DNA of 34,253 nt, from the NCBI GenBank assembly GCA_019745565.1, contig JAIESW010000007.1:1-34253 (forward strand). The letters are read 5' to 3'. The notes below the pieces were generated by a model. It searched no databases. It saw only the letters and a program-made list of their open reading frames with translations, and was not told the DNA's origin. Within the stretch, counting starts at the first letter, position 1. Every line of letters begins with the position of its first letter. Source of the stretch: Burkholderiales bacterium. Its GTDB lineage: Bacteria; Pseudomonadota; Gammaproteobacteria; Burkholderiales; Ga0077523. Of this stretch, positions 8,289 to 16,638 are shown one piece after another. Both the position numbers and the translations under genes were made by a program.

Positions 8289-9077
8289 TCAAAGCGGTGT
8301 GACGGTCGCGCGGAGCGACCGGCCGTCGAGATACTCGACGGCGACGTCGGTGCGATCGCCTCGGGCGATCGCGCACAGCAGCGGCAGGCCGCGTGCGGCG
8401 GGAATCGCATCGCGGAGCCGCATCAACTCTTGGGGCAGCCCGACGTCGCTCGTGACGGATGCGAAGTCGAGTGCGAGCTCTGCGATGCTGCGGTCGCTGC
8501 GCGTCGGGTTCAACGCCAATGCCAGGCCGAACGGGGATGGTATCGGTCGGAACGCTCGCAACGGCTCGGGATAGGGCGCATCGTAGGCGGCGAGCAGGAT
8601 CGGCTGCCGCTCGAACGCAATCCATGTGAGCGCTTCGATCAATCCCGCGGCAAAGCTCCAGTCGAAGGCGCTCAATGTCGTGGAGCTCTCCATCGAACCG
8701 GTTGCCACGCCCCAGTAGCCGGCCGGCGCGTTGTGCACCGAGTTGTGGAAGCGGGTCGGAGAAACCTCGCGCGCTTCGGAAGCGAGCGTCTCGCAGATGG
8801 TGTGCTGGTTGTCGCCGTCACCGCCGGAAGAGGTGAACACGGTCGCGAGCGAGCGCGGCTCCATCCGTGCGTGTTCGCAGGCCTCGCGGCCGACGGCCAG
8901 GGCAAGTCGCACGCTCACGCCGGTGCGACGCCGCTCCGCGGGCGGCAGCCAGTCGCTCGCGGGGATGGTCATGGGTCCGGCGACGTGCGGCGCGGCACCG
9001 GTGAGGATTGCTCGGCTCGCACTCCAGTCGGGAAGGCCGGGGCCGAGCAGACCGATTCCGTCGACGAACGCCTTCAC
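8289..9077 (-). CDS. Beta-ketoacyl synthase-like chain-length factor (ApeC-like)
   Basis: A 262-residue protein resembling the N-terminal thiolase-fold domain family found in APE clusters (Ketoacyl-synt_2 type). The GTG at 9077 overlaps the ketosynthase stop in a GTGA, giving coupled 1:1 synthesis. Recognisable segments are VFTSSGGDGDNQHTICE (about 80-95), FHNSVHNAPAGYWG (110-123) and TGSMESSTTLSAFDWSFAAGL (126-146). Where a ketosynthase has its nucleophilic Cys, I see GSMESS with no cysteine, so it should be non-catalytic. By analogy with the ApeO:ApeC pair it would form a heterodimer with the preceding ketosynthase and set polyene length. It is the last gene of the main pigment unit, followed directly by the terminator at 8261-8286. 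Confidence 0.88.
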   Translation of the reverse strand: MKAFVDGIGLLGPGLPDWSASRAILTGAAPHVAGPMTIPASDWLPPAERRRTGVSVRLALAVGREACEHARMEPRSLATVFTSSGGDGDNQHTICETLASEAREVSPTRFHNSVHNAPAGYWGVATGSMESSTTLSAFDWSFAAGLIEALTWIAFERQPILLAAYDAPYPEPLRAFRPIPSPFGLALALNPTRSDRSIAELALDFASVTSDVGLPQELMRLRDAIPAARGLPLLCAIARGDRTDVAVEYLDGRSLRATVTPL

Positions 9078-10261
9078 GAGCCGGTCAGCCCGAACAGCAA
9101 TGCGCAGTTGGCGCCGCCGAAACCGAAGGAGTTGCTCATCGCGATCGCGGCACCGCCGGATCGCGGCGCGACCAGGTAGTCGACGTGGAGAGCGGGATCG
9201 AGTGCTTCCGTGTTCGCGCCTGCCGGCAGAAAGCCCTCTTCGAGTGCGAACACGGTGAGCAGCGCCTCGATGGCGCCGGCCGCACCGAGAGCGTGGCCGG
9301 TGAGGCCCTTGGTGGAACTGCACGGCGTGGCGGTGCCGAAGACGTCGACGAGAGCCTCCGCCTCCGACGCATCGTTGGTGCGGCTCGCGGTGCCGTGCAG
9401 GTTCACGTAGCCCACGCGATCCGGAGCCACACCCGCGCCCGCCAGTGCGCGTTCCATCGACATGCGTGCACCCAGGCCTTCCGGGTGCGGGGTGGACATG
9501 TGGTGGGCGTCGCTGCTTTCGCCGACGCCGAGCAGGTTCACCCGAGCCTTGGTACTGCCGGCACGCTCCAGCAGCACGAAGGCCGCGCCTTCCGAGATGG
9601 AGATGCCGTCGCGCGCGATATCGAATGGACGGCACGGCCGCGGCGACAGCAGGCCCAGGGAGTGGAACCCGTACAGTGTGGTGAGGCACAGCGTGTCCAC
9701 CCCACCTACGATCGCTGCATCGCACAGTCCGGCAGCCATGGCGCGGACGGCGTTGCCGAAAACCTTGGCACTCGATGCGCAGGCGGCGGACACGACGACC
9801 GCGGGCCCGGTCAGGTCGAGTGCGTGCGCCACGTAGTCGGCGAGCGAGAAGGTGCCGTGGGTCTCCCGATAGCGGAAATCGGCGGGCAGGCGGCCGTCGG
9901 CGTCGCGGTGGCGATACGCGAGCTCGGTCGCGAGGATGCCCGAGGTGCTGGTGCCGAGGAAGACGCCGATCCGGCCCGCACCGTGACGCTCGCGCGCGGC
10001 GCGGGCGCGTTCGCCGAAGCCGTCGCTGTCCAACGCGAACTGCGCGAGGCGGTTGTTGCGGCAGTCGTAGTCCGTCAGATGGTCGGGCAACCGGACGGCG
10101 TCGACCCCGGCGACTTCGCCGACGTGGGTGTCGAGCCGAACGGTCTCGAAGGTGCAGGGCGCCAACCCCGAGCGCCGCGCCCGCAGCGCCGCCACATTGG
10201 CCTGGCGTCCGGCGCCCAGGCACGTGACGATCGAACAGGCGGTGAGGGCTAGGGGTTCCAA
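9074..10261 (-). CDS. Beta-ketoacyl-ACP synthase (ApeO/FabF-like)
   Basis: A 395-residue condensing enzyme with an intact Cys-His-His triad: Cys161 in SAACASS, His289 in LHGTAS and His323 in KGLTGHALGAAG. It would catalyse decarboxylative Claisen condensation of malonyl-ACP with the growing polyene chain. The start is uncertain. The frame stays open into the REP-like element upstream, but homology begins at LALTACS, so the TTG at 10261 is chosen; no good Shine-Dalgarno is visible. It is coupled by GTGA overlap to the chain-length factor. A REP/MITE-like element and a 159-bp gap separate it from the hydrolase gene, so this pair may have its own promoter or altered expression. Confidence 0.92.
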   Translation of the reverse strand: MEPLALTACSIVTCLGAGRQANVAALRARRSGLAPCTFETVRLDTHVGEVAGVDAVRLPDHLTDYDCRNNRLAQFALDSDGFGERARAARERHGAGRIGVFLGTSTSGILATELAYRHRDADGRLPADFRYRETHGTFSLADYVAHALDLTGPAVVVSAACASSAKVFGNAVRAMAAGLCDAAIVGGVDTLCLTTLYGFHSLGLLSPRPCRPFDIARDGISISEGAAFVLLERAGSTKARVNLLGVGESSDAHHMSTPHPEGLGARMSMERALAGAGVAPDRVGYVNLHGTASRTNDASEAEALVDVFGTATPCSSTKGLTGHALGAAGAIEALLTVFALEEGFLPAGANTEALDPALHVDYLVAPRSGGAAIAMSNSFGFGGANCALLFGLTGS

Positions 10262-10320
10262 CTGCGCGTGCGGATTACGTCTGGGGGGTCGCGATGTTAG
10301 CTCAGGTGGAGGAGGGACGT

Positions 10321-10414
10321 TTGCCCCCATCCCAACCTTCCCCCACGGAAAGTGCGGGAAGGGGTGTACATCCGCTCCCCCGGCTTTGCCGGGGGAGGGT
10401 GAGGGTGGGGGCAA
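10321..10414. repeat. REP/MITE-like element copy A
   Basis: A 94-bp element with terminal inverted repeats TTGCCCCCA/TGGGGGCAA and two internal hairpins: an 11-bp stem with one mismatch beginning at 10336, and a perfect 10-bp stem (CTCCCCCGGC, TTT loop) ending near 10397. It lies between the hydrolase (stop at 10421) and the ketosynthase, inside a co-directional operon. Related copies occur at 18617, 21763, 24100 and 28399. Confidence 0.8.
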
Positions 10415-10420
10415 TCGATG

Positions 10421-11080
10421 TCAGCACGTTCGCTCCAGCCGCCACCTCGCCACCATCTCCCTCCACAATCCGCCCCACGTCTCCCAGTCGTGCCCGCCGC
10501 TCCCACGCACCACCTGGTCCTCAGGCAACGCTTTCGCCAGCAACTCGATCGACGGCGCAAACCGATCGTCCGCGCCATAGCCCAGGAGCATCCGTTGCGG
10601 CACGTCGTCCCGGGCCAGCCCCTCTTTCAACCACCCGAGCAACTCCCGTTCGTGATCTCGCGGCGCGTTCGGATCGGGTTGCCACTTCGCCAGTCCCCCC
10701 GCCCTCAGCACCTCGTTCACCACTGGCCGCGAACCCAGGTACGGCGCCAGCAACAGCAGCCCTTCGACTGCGTCGTGACGCGATCGATACAGCAGGCTCC
10801 CGAAGCCTCCGATCGAGATCCCGCCGAGCCATACACGCCTGTAACCGCGCGCACGCGCCGGTGCGATCACTTCGGCATGCAGGCTTTCGACCACGGACTG
10901 ATCGAGGTAGTAGTCGGCGATCGCGCCGGCGACGACCACATCCACCGGCAGTCCACGGTCGCGCACCGCCGCCACGAACCCGTGCTCGATGAAATCGCGC
11001 GGTGTCCCGAACGCAGGCGGCAACAGCACCAGCAGCGTCCGCTCGCGGGGGTCGCCGGTGCAATCGGCGATGGTTTCCAT
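10421..11080 (-). CDS. Alpha/beta hydrolase of the pigment cluster
   Basis: A 219-residue alpha/beta hydrolase with nucleophile elbow GISIGG (Ser89), acid GADDRF (Asp172 or Asp171) and His197 in GGHDW, a complete triad. The ATG at 11080 shares a base with the MMPL stop (TGATG), so it is translated with the exporter. No signal peptide is seen, so it is cytoplasmic. APE clusters usually carry a small hotdog thioesterase, which I do not find here. This hydrolase is therefore a candidate for thioester release or editing, but that is inference; an esterase role on the finished lipid is the alternative. Confidence 0.85.
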   Translation of the reverse strand: METIADCTGDPRERTLLVLLPPAFGTPRDFIEHGFVAAVRDRGLPVDVVVAGAIADYYLDQSVVESLHAEVIAPARARGYRRVWLGGISIGGFGSLLYRSRHDAVEGLLLLAPYLGSRPVVNEVLRAGGLAKWQPDPNAPRDHERELLGWLKEGLARDDVPQRMLLGYGADDRFAPSIELLAKALPEDQVVRGSGGHDWETWGGLWREMVARWRLERTC

Positions 11081-13398
11081 CAACTCGCGCGAGCGCGCGG
11101 CGCCAGTGCGGCGGCGAAGATCAGGCTCAGTGCGGCACCGATGCCTACGGTGGTGCCGATGGCCGAGAGCACCGGCACGCTGGAAAAGCCGAGCATGCCG
11201 AAGCCGATCACCGTGGTGACGTTGGCCAGGGCAAGCGACAGCGACGTGTGGTCGCTCGGGGCGCCGAGCGATCCGTCGAAGAACAGCGAATAGTTGGAGC
11301 CCACGGCCACCACGAGCAGCATGCCGACCAGATGGAACATGGTGAGCGTCTGGCCGAGGGCCAGCAGCGCTCCGGTGGTGACCAGCACCGCTGCGACGAG
11401 CGGGACGCAGACCTTCAGCGCGCGCCCGGGACTGCGCATCGCGGCCGCGAGCAGCACGACGATGGCGATCGCACCGAGCAGCGACAGGGACACGGCTTCG
11501 CGGCGGTAGGTGGCGTAGATCGCGTCGGTCTCGCTTTTGGTGTCGAGCAGCACCACCTGGGCGTCGTACAGCGGCGCCAGCGCACGCCGGAGATTGGCCA
11601 CGTCCTTGACGCCGGAGAGCGGCAGCATCGCGTACCACGCATGGTCGCGCTGGACCAGCAGGGCGTCGAGGTGGATCCCGAGCTTCGTGCCGCCCAGCGA
11701 TTCGCGTTCCAGCAGCGGCGCCGAGCGTGCCTGCTGCACGGCATCGACGAACGGTTCGAACGTGCCGGCACGGAACGGCGTGCCGCGGGCGGCTTCGGCC
11801 ATGCGTGCCCGCAGCACGCGCGCCTCCGGCAAACTGTCGCGGCGGTGCATCTGCGTGGCTGCCGAAGGCAGGATGCGGGCGGGCGATTCGTAGCCGCCGA
11901 TCGCTTCATGGCTCACTGCCGTGTCGAGGGCTTTGCCGACGCGTTCCGCCAGGGCCAGGGCCTGATCGGCGCTCCCCGATCGCGCCACCACGATGTGGCG
12001 GACGTCGGCTGCGCCCAGCGCATCGCGCAGACGCTGATCGAGGTTCTGCTGTGCCACGGAGACCGGACTCAGGCTTGCCAGTTCGTCGCTCCACCGCTGG
12101 TCACGCGCGATCCAGACGGCGATGGCTCCGATCACTGCGAGTCCGAGCACCGGCAGCAGGATGCGCGCGCGTCCGAAGGCGGCCCGCACGCGCGCGGCGA
12201 GGGGTTCGATGCCGGTGACCGCGAAGTCGGGCGGCAGCAGCACGGGGAGGACGAAACGTGTGACCAGGGCCGCCGTCGCGATACCGGCGATGGAGAACAT
12301 GCCGAGCTGCGCGAGACCCGGAAAGCCCGACAGCAGCATCGCCGAGAACCCGCAGATGGACGTGACCACGCCCAGCCGCAGCGTCGGCCAGATGCGGGCC
12401 AGCGTGCCCGCGGCGCCGCGGCGCGGTTCGGTCTGCATGAAAAGGTAGATCGCGTAGTCCACCGACTCGCCGATCAGCGTGGCACCGAACCCGAGCGTGA
12501 TGCCGTGCACTTCGCCGAAGTGCAGCGCGACCGCTGCGACGCCCACGGCGGCACCGCTCGCCACCGGGAGCAGTCCGAGGACCAGCACCCGCGGCGAACG
12601 GAAGGTCGCGAGCAGCAGGCTGGCGATGAGGATCGTCGCCAACGTCGAGAACCGCATCGCGTCGCGCTTGATCGTGGCGCGCGTCTCGACCGCGAATACG
12701 GCGGGGCCGGTCAACGCGAGCTCGAGCGCCTCCGCGCCCGCAGCGCGCCGCACCTCGGCGAATGCGCTGCGGATGCTCGCGAGCGCTTCCTCCTGCGCAT
12801 CGATGTCGAAGCCCGGCGCACGGGTCTGCAGCACCAGCAAGGCTTCCTTCGCGTCCGGACCGACCCAGATGCCCTCGTGCGTCGCGGGCCGTGCGGTGCC
12901 GGCCATGCCCTCGATCAGGCGCAGCACTTCGCCGGTGGGGTCGGCCGGAATGAGCGACTTCGCCAGCATGCCGGCCGGCGACCCGAGCAGCTCGAGCGCA
13001 TCGTCCAGTGCGGTCCGCAGCGACTTCACGGTGAAGTGGTCGGCGTCGACGGCGGGGCTCAGCAGATAGCGATGCTCGAACACGAAGGCGCGGTCGCGCT
13101 CGAACTGCGATTCATCGCCGTTGTCGACCGAGACGAAGCGCCGATCGGCACGCAGCCGTTCGGCCAGCGATCGGCTCGCGGCGGCCAGAACGTCGGGCGG
13201 CGCTCCGGACACGCTCACCAGGATCAGCTTCGAAACGACGCCGTCGCGCAGCTCGTCCACCAACAGTTGCTGGGCCGCGGTCGGCCGCTGCGGGAGGAAT
13301 GCCGAGAGGTCCGTGGAGAACCGGGCGTTGGCGATGATCGTGGCCGCGACGGCCAGCACGATCAGCCACAGCCCGACCGCGACGCGGCTACGAATCAT
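11080..13398 (-). CDS. MMPL/RND-family exporter (ApeM-like)
   Basis: A 772-residue inner-membrane transporter with the MMPL layout. TM1 (RVAVGLWLIVLAVAATII) is followed by a large periplasmic loop (about 25-230), a five-helix membrane bundle to about 400, a second large loop and a second bundle ending in a short basic tail (ALAPRARAS). Proteins like this in APE clusters export the finished pigment-lipid from the inner membrane using proton motive force. Its ATG at 13398 overlaps the LolA-like gene by 11 bp and its stop overlaps the hydrolase start, so the three are a coupled export/processing block. I see no duplication or truncation. Confidence 0.92.
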   Translation of the reverse strand: MIRSRVAVGLWLIVLAVAATIIANARFSTDLSAFLPQRPTAAQQLLVDELRDGVVSKLILVSVSGAPPDVLAAASRSLAERLRADRRFVSVDNGDESQFERDRAFVFEHRYLLSPAVDADHFTVKSLRTALDDALELLGSPAGMLAKSLIPADPTGEVLRLIEGMAGTARPATHEGIWVGPDAKEALLVLQTRAPGFDIDAQEEALASIRSAFAEVRRAAGAEALELALTGPAVFAVETRATIKRDAMRFSTLATILIASLLLATFRSPRVLVLGLLPVASGAAVGVAAVALHFGEVHGITLGFGATLIGESVDYAIYLFMQTEPRRGAAGTLARIWPTLRLGVVTSICGFSAMLLSGFPGLAQLGMFSIAGIATAALVTRFVLPVLLPPDFAVTGIEPLAARVRAAFGRARILLPVLGLAVIGAIAVWIARDQRWSDELASLSPVSVAQQNLDQRLRDALGAADVRHIVVARSGSADQALALAERVGKALDTAVSHEAIGGYESPARILPSAATQMHRRDSLPEARVLRARMAEAARGTPFRAGTFEPFVDAVQQARSAPLLERESLGGTKLGIHLDALLVQRDHAWYAMLPLSGVKDVANLRRALAPLYDAQVVLLDTKSETDAIYATYRREAVSLSLLGAIAIVVLLAAAMRSPGRALKVCVPLVAAVLVTTGALLALGQTLTMFHLVGMLLVVAVGSNYSLFFDGSLGAPSDHTSLSLALANVTTVIGFGMLGFSSVPVLSAIGTTVGIGAALSLIFAAALAPRARAS

Positions 13399-13990
13399 CG
13401 GGGACCATGGACATCACGGAACGGTCGCCGTCGGACTGGTCCACCTCGACTCCGGTGATCTTGCCGCGCCGGCCGCTGATGCGGATCTCGCGGACGAACG
13501 ACTTCGTCTTCATGTCGGAGGGCTGCAGCTTGAGTCGCCAGCGATCGGGATCGCCGCCGAAGTCCACCTTGTAGAAGCGCTCCAGGGTCGCCTGATCGCC
13601 GGCCAGGGTCGAGCGGATGCTCTCGACGAAGGCGCGCAGCGCCGGATAGTCCGACATGGAAAGAACGCGCCGTTTGGGCTTCGACCCGGTTTCCAGCGTG
13701 ACCTTGTCCTGTTCGACCAGCATGAGCTCGCGCTTCGGGACCAGTGTCAGCTTTTCCAGGCGCGATGGGGCTTCGTAGGCGAGCGTCCCGGACGATTCGA
13801 TCGGCCGGTCGAGCATCCTGAGGAACCGCTTCTCGGTGAATCGTGCCCGTGCTGAGCGCACGCTCGCCAGTTCGCGCATGAGTTGGCCCAAATCCCACGG
13901 GGTGGATTCCTCGCCGCGCGCGGTGAATCCGAAGGAGCCGACCGCCGCCGCGATGCCGGCGAGCAGCGCCCGCCTACTGCCAGAAGTCAT
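13388..13990 (-). CDS. LolA-like periplasmic lipid carrier (ApeL-like)
   Basis: A 200-residue exported protein. The ATG at 13990 gives an N-terminus with SRRALLAG followed by a hydrophobic stretch and ARG, a signal peptide that could be Tat or Sec. The mature part has LolA-like features: a SARARFTEKRFLRMLDRPIESSGTL strand set, then LEKLTLVPKRELMLVEQDKVTLE, and a C-terminal half-barrel strand pattern. LolA-like proteins ferry lipidated molecules across the periplasm. In an APE cluster the cargo would be the aryl polyene lipid handed over by the MMPL protein next door. The start overlaps the acyltransferase by 17 bp and the end overlaps the exporter by 11 bp. Confidence 0.88.
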   Translation of the reverse strand: MTSGSRRALLAGIAAAVGSFGFTARGEESTPWDLGQLMRELASVRSARARFTEKRFLRMLDRPIESSGTLAYEAPSRLEKLTLVPKRELMLVEQDKVTLETGSKPKRRVLSMSDYPALRAFVESIRSTLAGDQATLERFYKVDFGGDPDRWRLKLQPSDMKTKSFVREIRISGRRGKITGVEVDQSDGDRSVMSMVPDDS

Positions 13991-14843
13991 GGAAGTTGAA
14001 CCAGTTGTACGGCGCGCTTCGCGCATGATGCTCGAGGCGCTGCGCGTAGCGCATCGCGAGCCGCGTCAGGTCGCCGTCGACGGCGATGCGTTCATAGTGC
14101 ACTTCGTAGCGGTTGCCGCCTCGATGGATGCCGAACATCAGCACGATCGGCCGGCGCAGTAACGCGGCGAGCCGGAACGGTCCTGCCGGAAACTTCGCGG
14201 GCACACCGAAGAAGGGGATGGTCACGCTCTCCTCGTCGCCCAGACGACGGTCGGCGAGCATGCCCACGAATTCGCCGGCGTCGAGGCGCTCGCGCACACG
14301 CAGCATCGAATCCAGGGCACCTAGCGGGATGATCTTGTTGCCGAGAGCCGGATTGATCGCCCGGATGATGGCGCCGATTCGCGGCGCGTTGACCTCGTAC
14401 ATGAGCAGGCTCACTTCGAGGCCGGGCTGCATGCGGCCCACGGCGCGCGTCACTTCGAAGCTGCCGAAGTGCGCACCCACGAGGAAGCAACCGGTTCGTG
14501 CTTCGCAGACCTCGGTCATGGCCTCCATGCCGTGCACTTCGAGGTCGAACAGGTCGAAGCGGTCGTTGAGCAGGAACACGCGGTCGAGGATGGTCGAGGC
14601 GAACGTGTGGTAGTGGCGGAACTGGTCGACCCAGGTCACCGGACGCTCGAGCACGCGTTCGAGCCAGGCGCGCGAAGCCCGGCGCGTGGCGATCGAGAAC
14701 AGCAGGAAGTAGAGGCAGATGGGATGGAGCAGCAAACGGGCCGTCGTGCGACCGAGATGCAGCGCGACCCACACGATGATGCGCAGTGCCACCATGTTGC
14801 TGCGCTCCGGCTGCGTGGTCCACGTCTGGGTGGCGGTGTTCAC
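13974..14843 (-). CDS. LpxL/HtrB-like lysophospholipid acyltransferase
   Basis: A 289-residue membrane-associated acyltransferase. An N-terminal hydrophobic helix (about 19-50) is followed by the catalytic H(X)4E motif HFGSFE (His125, Glu130) and the IPFFGVPAKFPAGPFRLA segment typical of the LpxL family. Start is GTG at 14843, overlapping the ligase stop (GTGA). It would move the polyene acyl chain from ACP onto a lipid or sugar-lipid acceptor at the inner membrane. In several APE clusters an acyltransferase domain of this kind is fused to a GT2 domain; here it is free-standing and the matching GT2 lies near the window start. Confidence 0.9.
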   Translation of the reverse strand: MNTATQTWTTQPERSNMVALRIIVWVALHLGRTTARLLLHPICLYFLLFSIATRRASRAWLERVLERPVTWVDQFRHYHTFASTILDRVFLLNDRFDLFDLEVHGMEAMTEVCEARTGCFLVGAHFGSFEVTRAVGRMQPGLEVSLLMYEVNAPRIGAIIRAINPALGNKIIPLGALDSMLRVRERLDAGEFVGMLADRRLGDEESVTIPFFGVPAKFPAGPFRLAALLRRPIVLMFGIHRGGNRYEVHYERIAVDGDLTRLAMRYAQRLEHHARSAPYNWFNFHDFWQ

Positions 14844-16198
14844 GGCGTGTTCCGGTGCTTGCGAAGTCGGGCGGCGAGTGCGAGCAACGCTTCGCGCGGG
14901 ATCTTTCCGGTGGTGTTGCGGGGGAGACTATCCACCAGGTGCAGAGGCCGCGGCAGGAACGCGGCGTCGATCCGCTGCTGCAACCCATCCTGGATATCGC
15001 GGGCGGTGCGGCCGGGGGCGACCACGAAGGCCGTGAGCCGCACGACGCGGTCGTCTTCGTCGTCGGGCATCAGGAACGCCCCGTCGCGCACGCCCGGGAC
15101 GGCGTTGAGTTGCAGGTCGAGGTGCGCGAGCGACGTGCGTTTGCCGGCGATGTTGATCAGGTCGGCGGTGCGGCCATGCAGGATGAACCGCTCGCGATCG
15201 ACCAGCTCGATCACATCGGCCAGCAGGACGTCGCCTGGCACGTGGCCGCCGCTCGCCCAGGTGCCGCGTTCGTCCTGACGCAGCCGGATGTCGCCCATCA
15301 ACCGCCATTGGGCCGAGGCGAGCAGCTGACGCGTGGCGAGCTGGCCCGCCTCGCTGCAACCGTAGATCTCCTTCAACGGTGCGCCGAAGCGTTGCTCGGC
15401 GTCGGCAGCGAGCTCAAGCGAGAGCGGTGCGGTCGCGCTCAGCAGCAGGTCCACTTCCGGCGGATGGTCTTCGCTGGCACACAGCGCACGCAGATGCACC
15501 GGTGTGGTCACCAGCATGCGCGGGCGCGGCAGCACGGCGAGAGCGGAACAGATGTCGGCGGGGAAGAACGGCCGGCCTGCGTCGAACGCAAACCCGCCCT
15601 GCAGCGCCATCAGCACCGTGGATTCCAGGCCGTAGGAATGCTGCGGCGGCACCGTGCCGAGGATCGCGAGCGTCGGGAGGTCGTTGAGCTCGAGCGCGGC
15701 AACCTCGTTGCGGCCGCTGGCGGCCAGCAGCGACCAGGACTTGACCGTGGGCACGGGATCGCCCGTGGAGCCGGAAGTGAAGAGCACCGCGGCGATGCGG
15801 TCGCCGGGGATGACCGGCGCTGCGAAGGGCACGTCGTGCGGGTCGCCATCCCTCGTCACCGCCAGCGACGGCAGATCGATGTCGGGTGCGAGCGTATCCG
15901 TCAGCGCCTGCAGACCGGGGTGCGTCTGCGTGAGGCGTTCGAGCGTGGCGGGAGTGTGGTTTGCCGGCAGCAGCGTGCGTTGCCCGCGCAGCAGCGCGGC
16001 GCCGAGGCCCACGGCAAACAGGTAGCGGTCACCGCACGCGTTCAGGACATGGGGGGCGTCCGGGAGTCGATCGGCGAACGAGTGCACGTCCGCGAGGAAC
16101 TGGTGCGCGTTGACGATGCCGTCGCGCGTGAACGCGACCGGGGCATCCGGACTCGCGTGCGCGAACAGGGGCAAGGGCATCGAATCCGCGGATGACAT
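14840..16198 (-). CDS. Acyl/aryl-adenylating ligase (ApeH-like, AMP-binding)
   Basis: A 452-residue ANL-superfamily enzyme, short for the family. The ATP-binding loop TSGSTGDP is at 141-148, YGCSEAG marks the A5 region, GRTADLINIAGKRT is the A8 hinge and NTTGKIPRE near the C-terminus holds the A10 lysine. It would activate a carboxylic acid (in APE pathways an aryl acid such as 4-hydroxybenzoate) as an adenylate and load it on the ACP encoded just upstream. The starter acid cannot be read from sequence, and no ammonia-lyase or chorismatase gene is in the window to supply one. The ATG at 16198 is supported by an immediate domain start. Confidence 0.92.
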   Translation of the reverse strand: MSSADSMPLPLFAHASPDAPVAFTRDGIVNAHQFLADVHSFADRLPDAPHVLNACGDRYLFAVGLGAALLRGQRTLLPANHTPATLERLTQTHPGLQALTDTLAPDIDLPSLAVTRDGDPHDVPFAAPVIPGDRIAAVLFTSGSTGDPVPTVKSWSLLAASGRNEVAALELNDLPTLAILGTVPPQHSYGLESTVLMALQGGFAFDAGRPFFPADICSALAVLPRPRMLVTTPVHLRALCASEDHPPEVDLLLSATAPLSLELAADAEQRFGAPLKEIYGCSEAGQLATRQLLASAQWRLMGDIRLRQDERGTWASGGHVPGDVLLADVIELVDRERFILHGRTADLINIAGKRTSLAHLDLQLNAVPGVRDGAFLMPDDEDDRVVRLTAFVVAPGRTARDIQDGLQQRIDAAFLPRPLHLVDSLPRNTTGKIPREALLALAARLRKHRNTP

Positions 16199-16212
16199 GG
16201 TGCGCAGTCTAC

Positions 16213-16234
16213 CCGTCGGCGGTACGGCCGACGG
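16213..16234. other. Intercistronic stem-loop after the ACP gene
   Basis: A perfect 8-bp stem (CCGTCGGC at 16213-16220 with GCCGACGG at 16227-16234, loop GGTACG) lies in the 82-bp gap between the ACP stop and the ligase start. There is no T tract, so it is more likely a partial terminator or mRNA-stabilising hairpin that raises ACP over downstream enzymes. Confidence 0.5.
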
Positions 16235-16280
16235 TGCGCTCAGCCGCGCAGCGGGCGGCCCGAGGGGACCGGCACCGCGC

Positions 16281-16556
16281 TCACTTGGCGCGGTGTTGTT
16301 GCACGTGATCGTTCAGGCTGCGCAGCGAACCGAAGATGCGGACGTTGTCGGTGTCGTCGGCTTTCAGCTGCACGCCGTAGGTCTTGGAGATCACGAGTGC
16401 TATTTCGAGGATGTCGATGGAGTCGAGTCCGAGGCCTTCGCGATACAACGGAGCGCCCGGATCGATCTCCTGCGGCGCCATTTCGAGATTGAGGGCTTCG
16501 ATGATCAGCGCCGCGAGTTTGGTTTCGTGATCGGTCAATGCGGTTGCGGTGCTCAC
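16281..16556 (-). CDS. Acyl carrier protein
   Basis: A 91-residue acidic helical carrier. The phosphopantetheine serine is Ser46 in the GLDSIDILE motif (usual DSL read as DSI, as is common in polyene-type ACPs). The GTG at 16556 is chosen because the four-helix ACP domain begins a dozen residues later; the longer open frame upstream has no ACP homology. It carries starter and growing chain between the ligase, KS/CLF, ketoreductase and dehydratase. It is the only ACP seen here, whereas characterised APE clusters usually have two. It sits between the dehydratase (82-bp gap) and the ligase (82-bp gap with hairpin). Confidence 0.93.
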   Translation of the reverse strand: MSTATALTDHETKLAALIIEALNLEMAPQEIDPGAPLYREGLGLDSIDILEIALVISKTYGVQLKADDTDNVRIFGSLRSLNDHVQQHRAK

Positions 16557-16638
16557 GGCCTGGCCAGGGGGAGATTCGAGACAGCCGCGAGTGTAAAGGT
16601 GGCTCCAGGGCGAAACAAGGTTGCACCGGCAACCGTCT

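Noticed and set aside
10321..10414. N-terminal extension of the ketosynthase through the REP-like element
   Set aside because: The in-frame residues are Pro/Gly repeats encoded by the element and homology begins only after it; the same artefact occurs before the methyltransferase at 18581 and the dehydrogenase at 28360.
11002..13458. Very long plus-strand open frame (about 818 codons) opposite the MMPL exporter
   Set aside because: The composition is Arg/Gln/His/Gly-biased with no recognisable domain, while the minus strand encodes a clear MMPL transporter with gene overlaps on both sides.
14786..16195. Plus-strand open frame opposite the adenylating ligase
   Set aside because: No domain and biased composition; the minus strand has intact ANL motifs.
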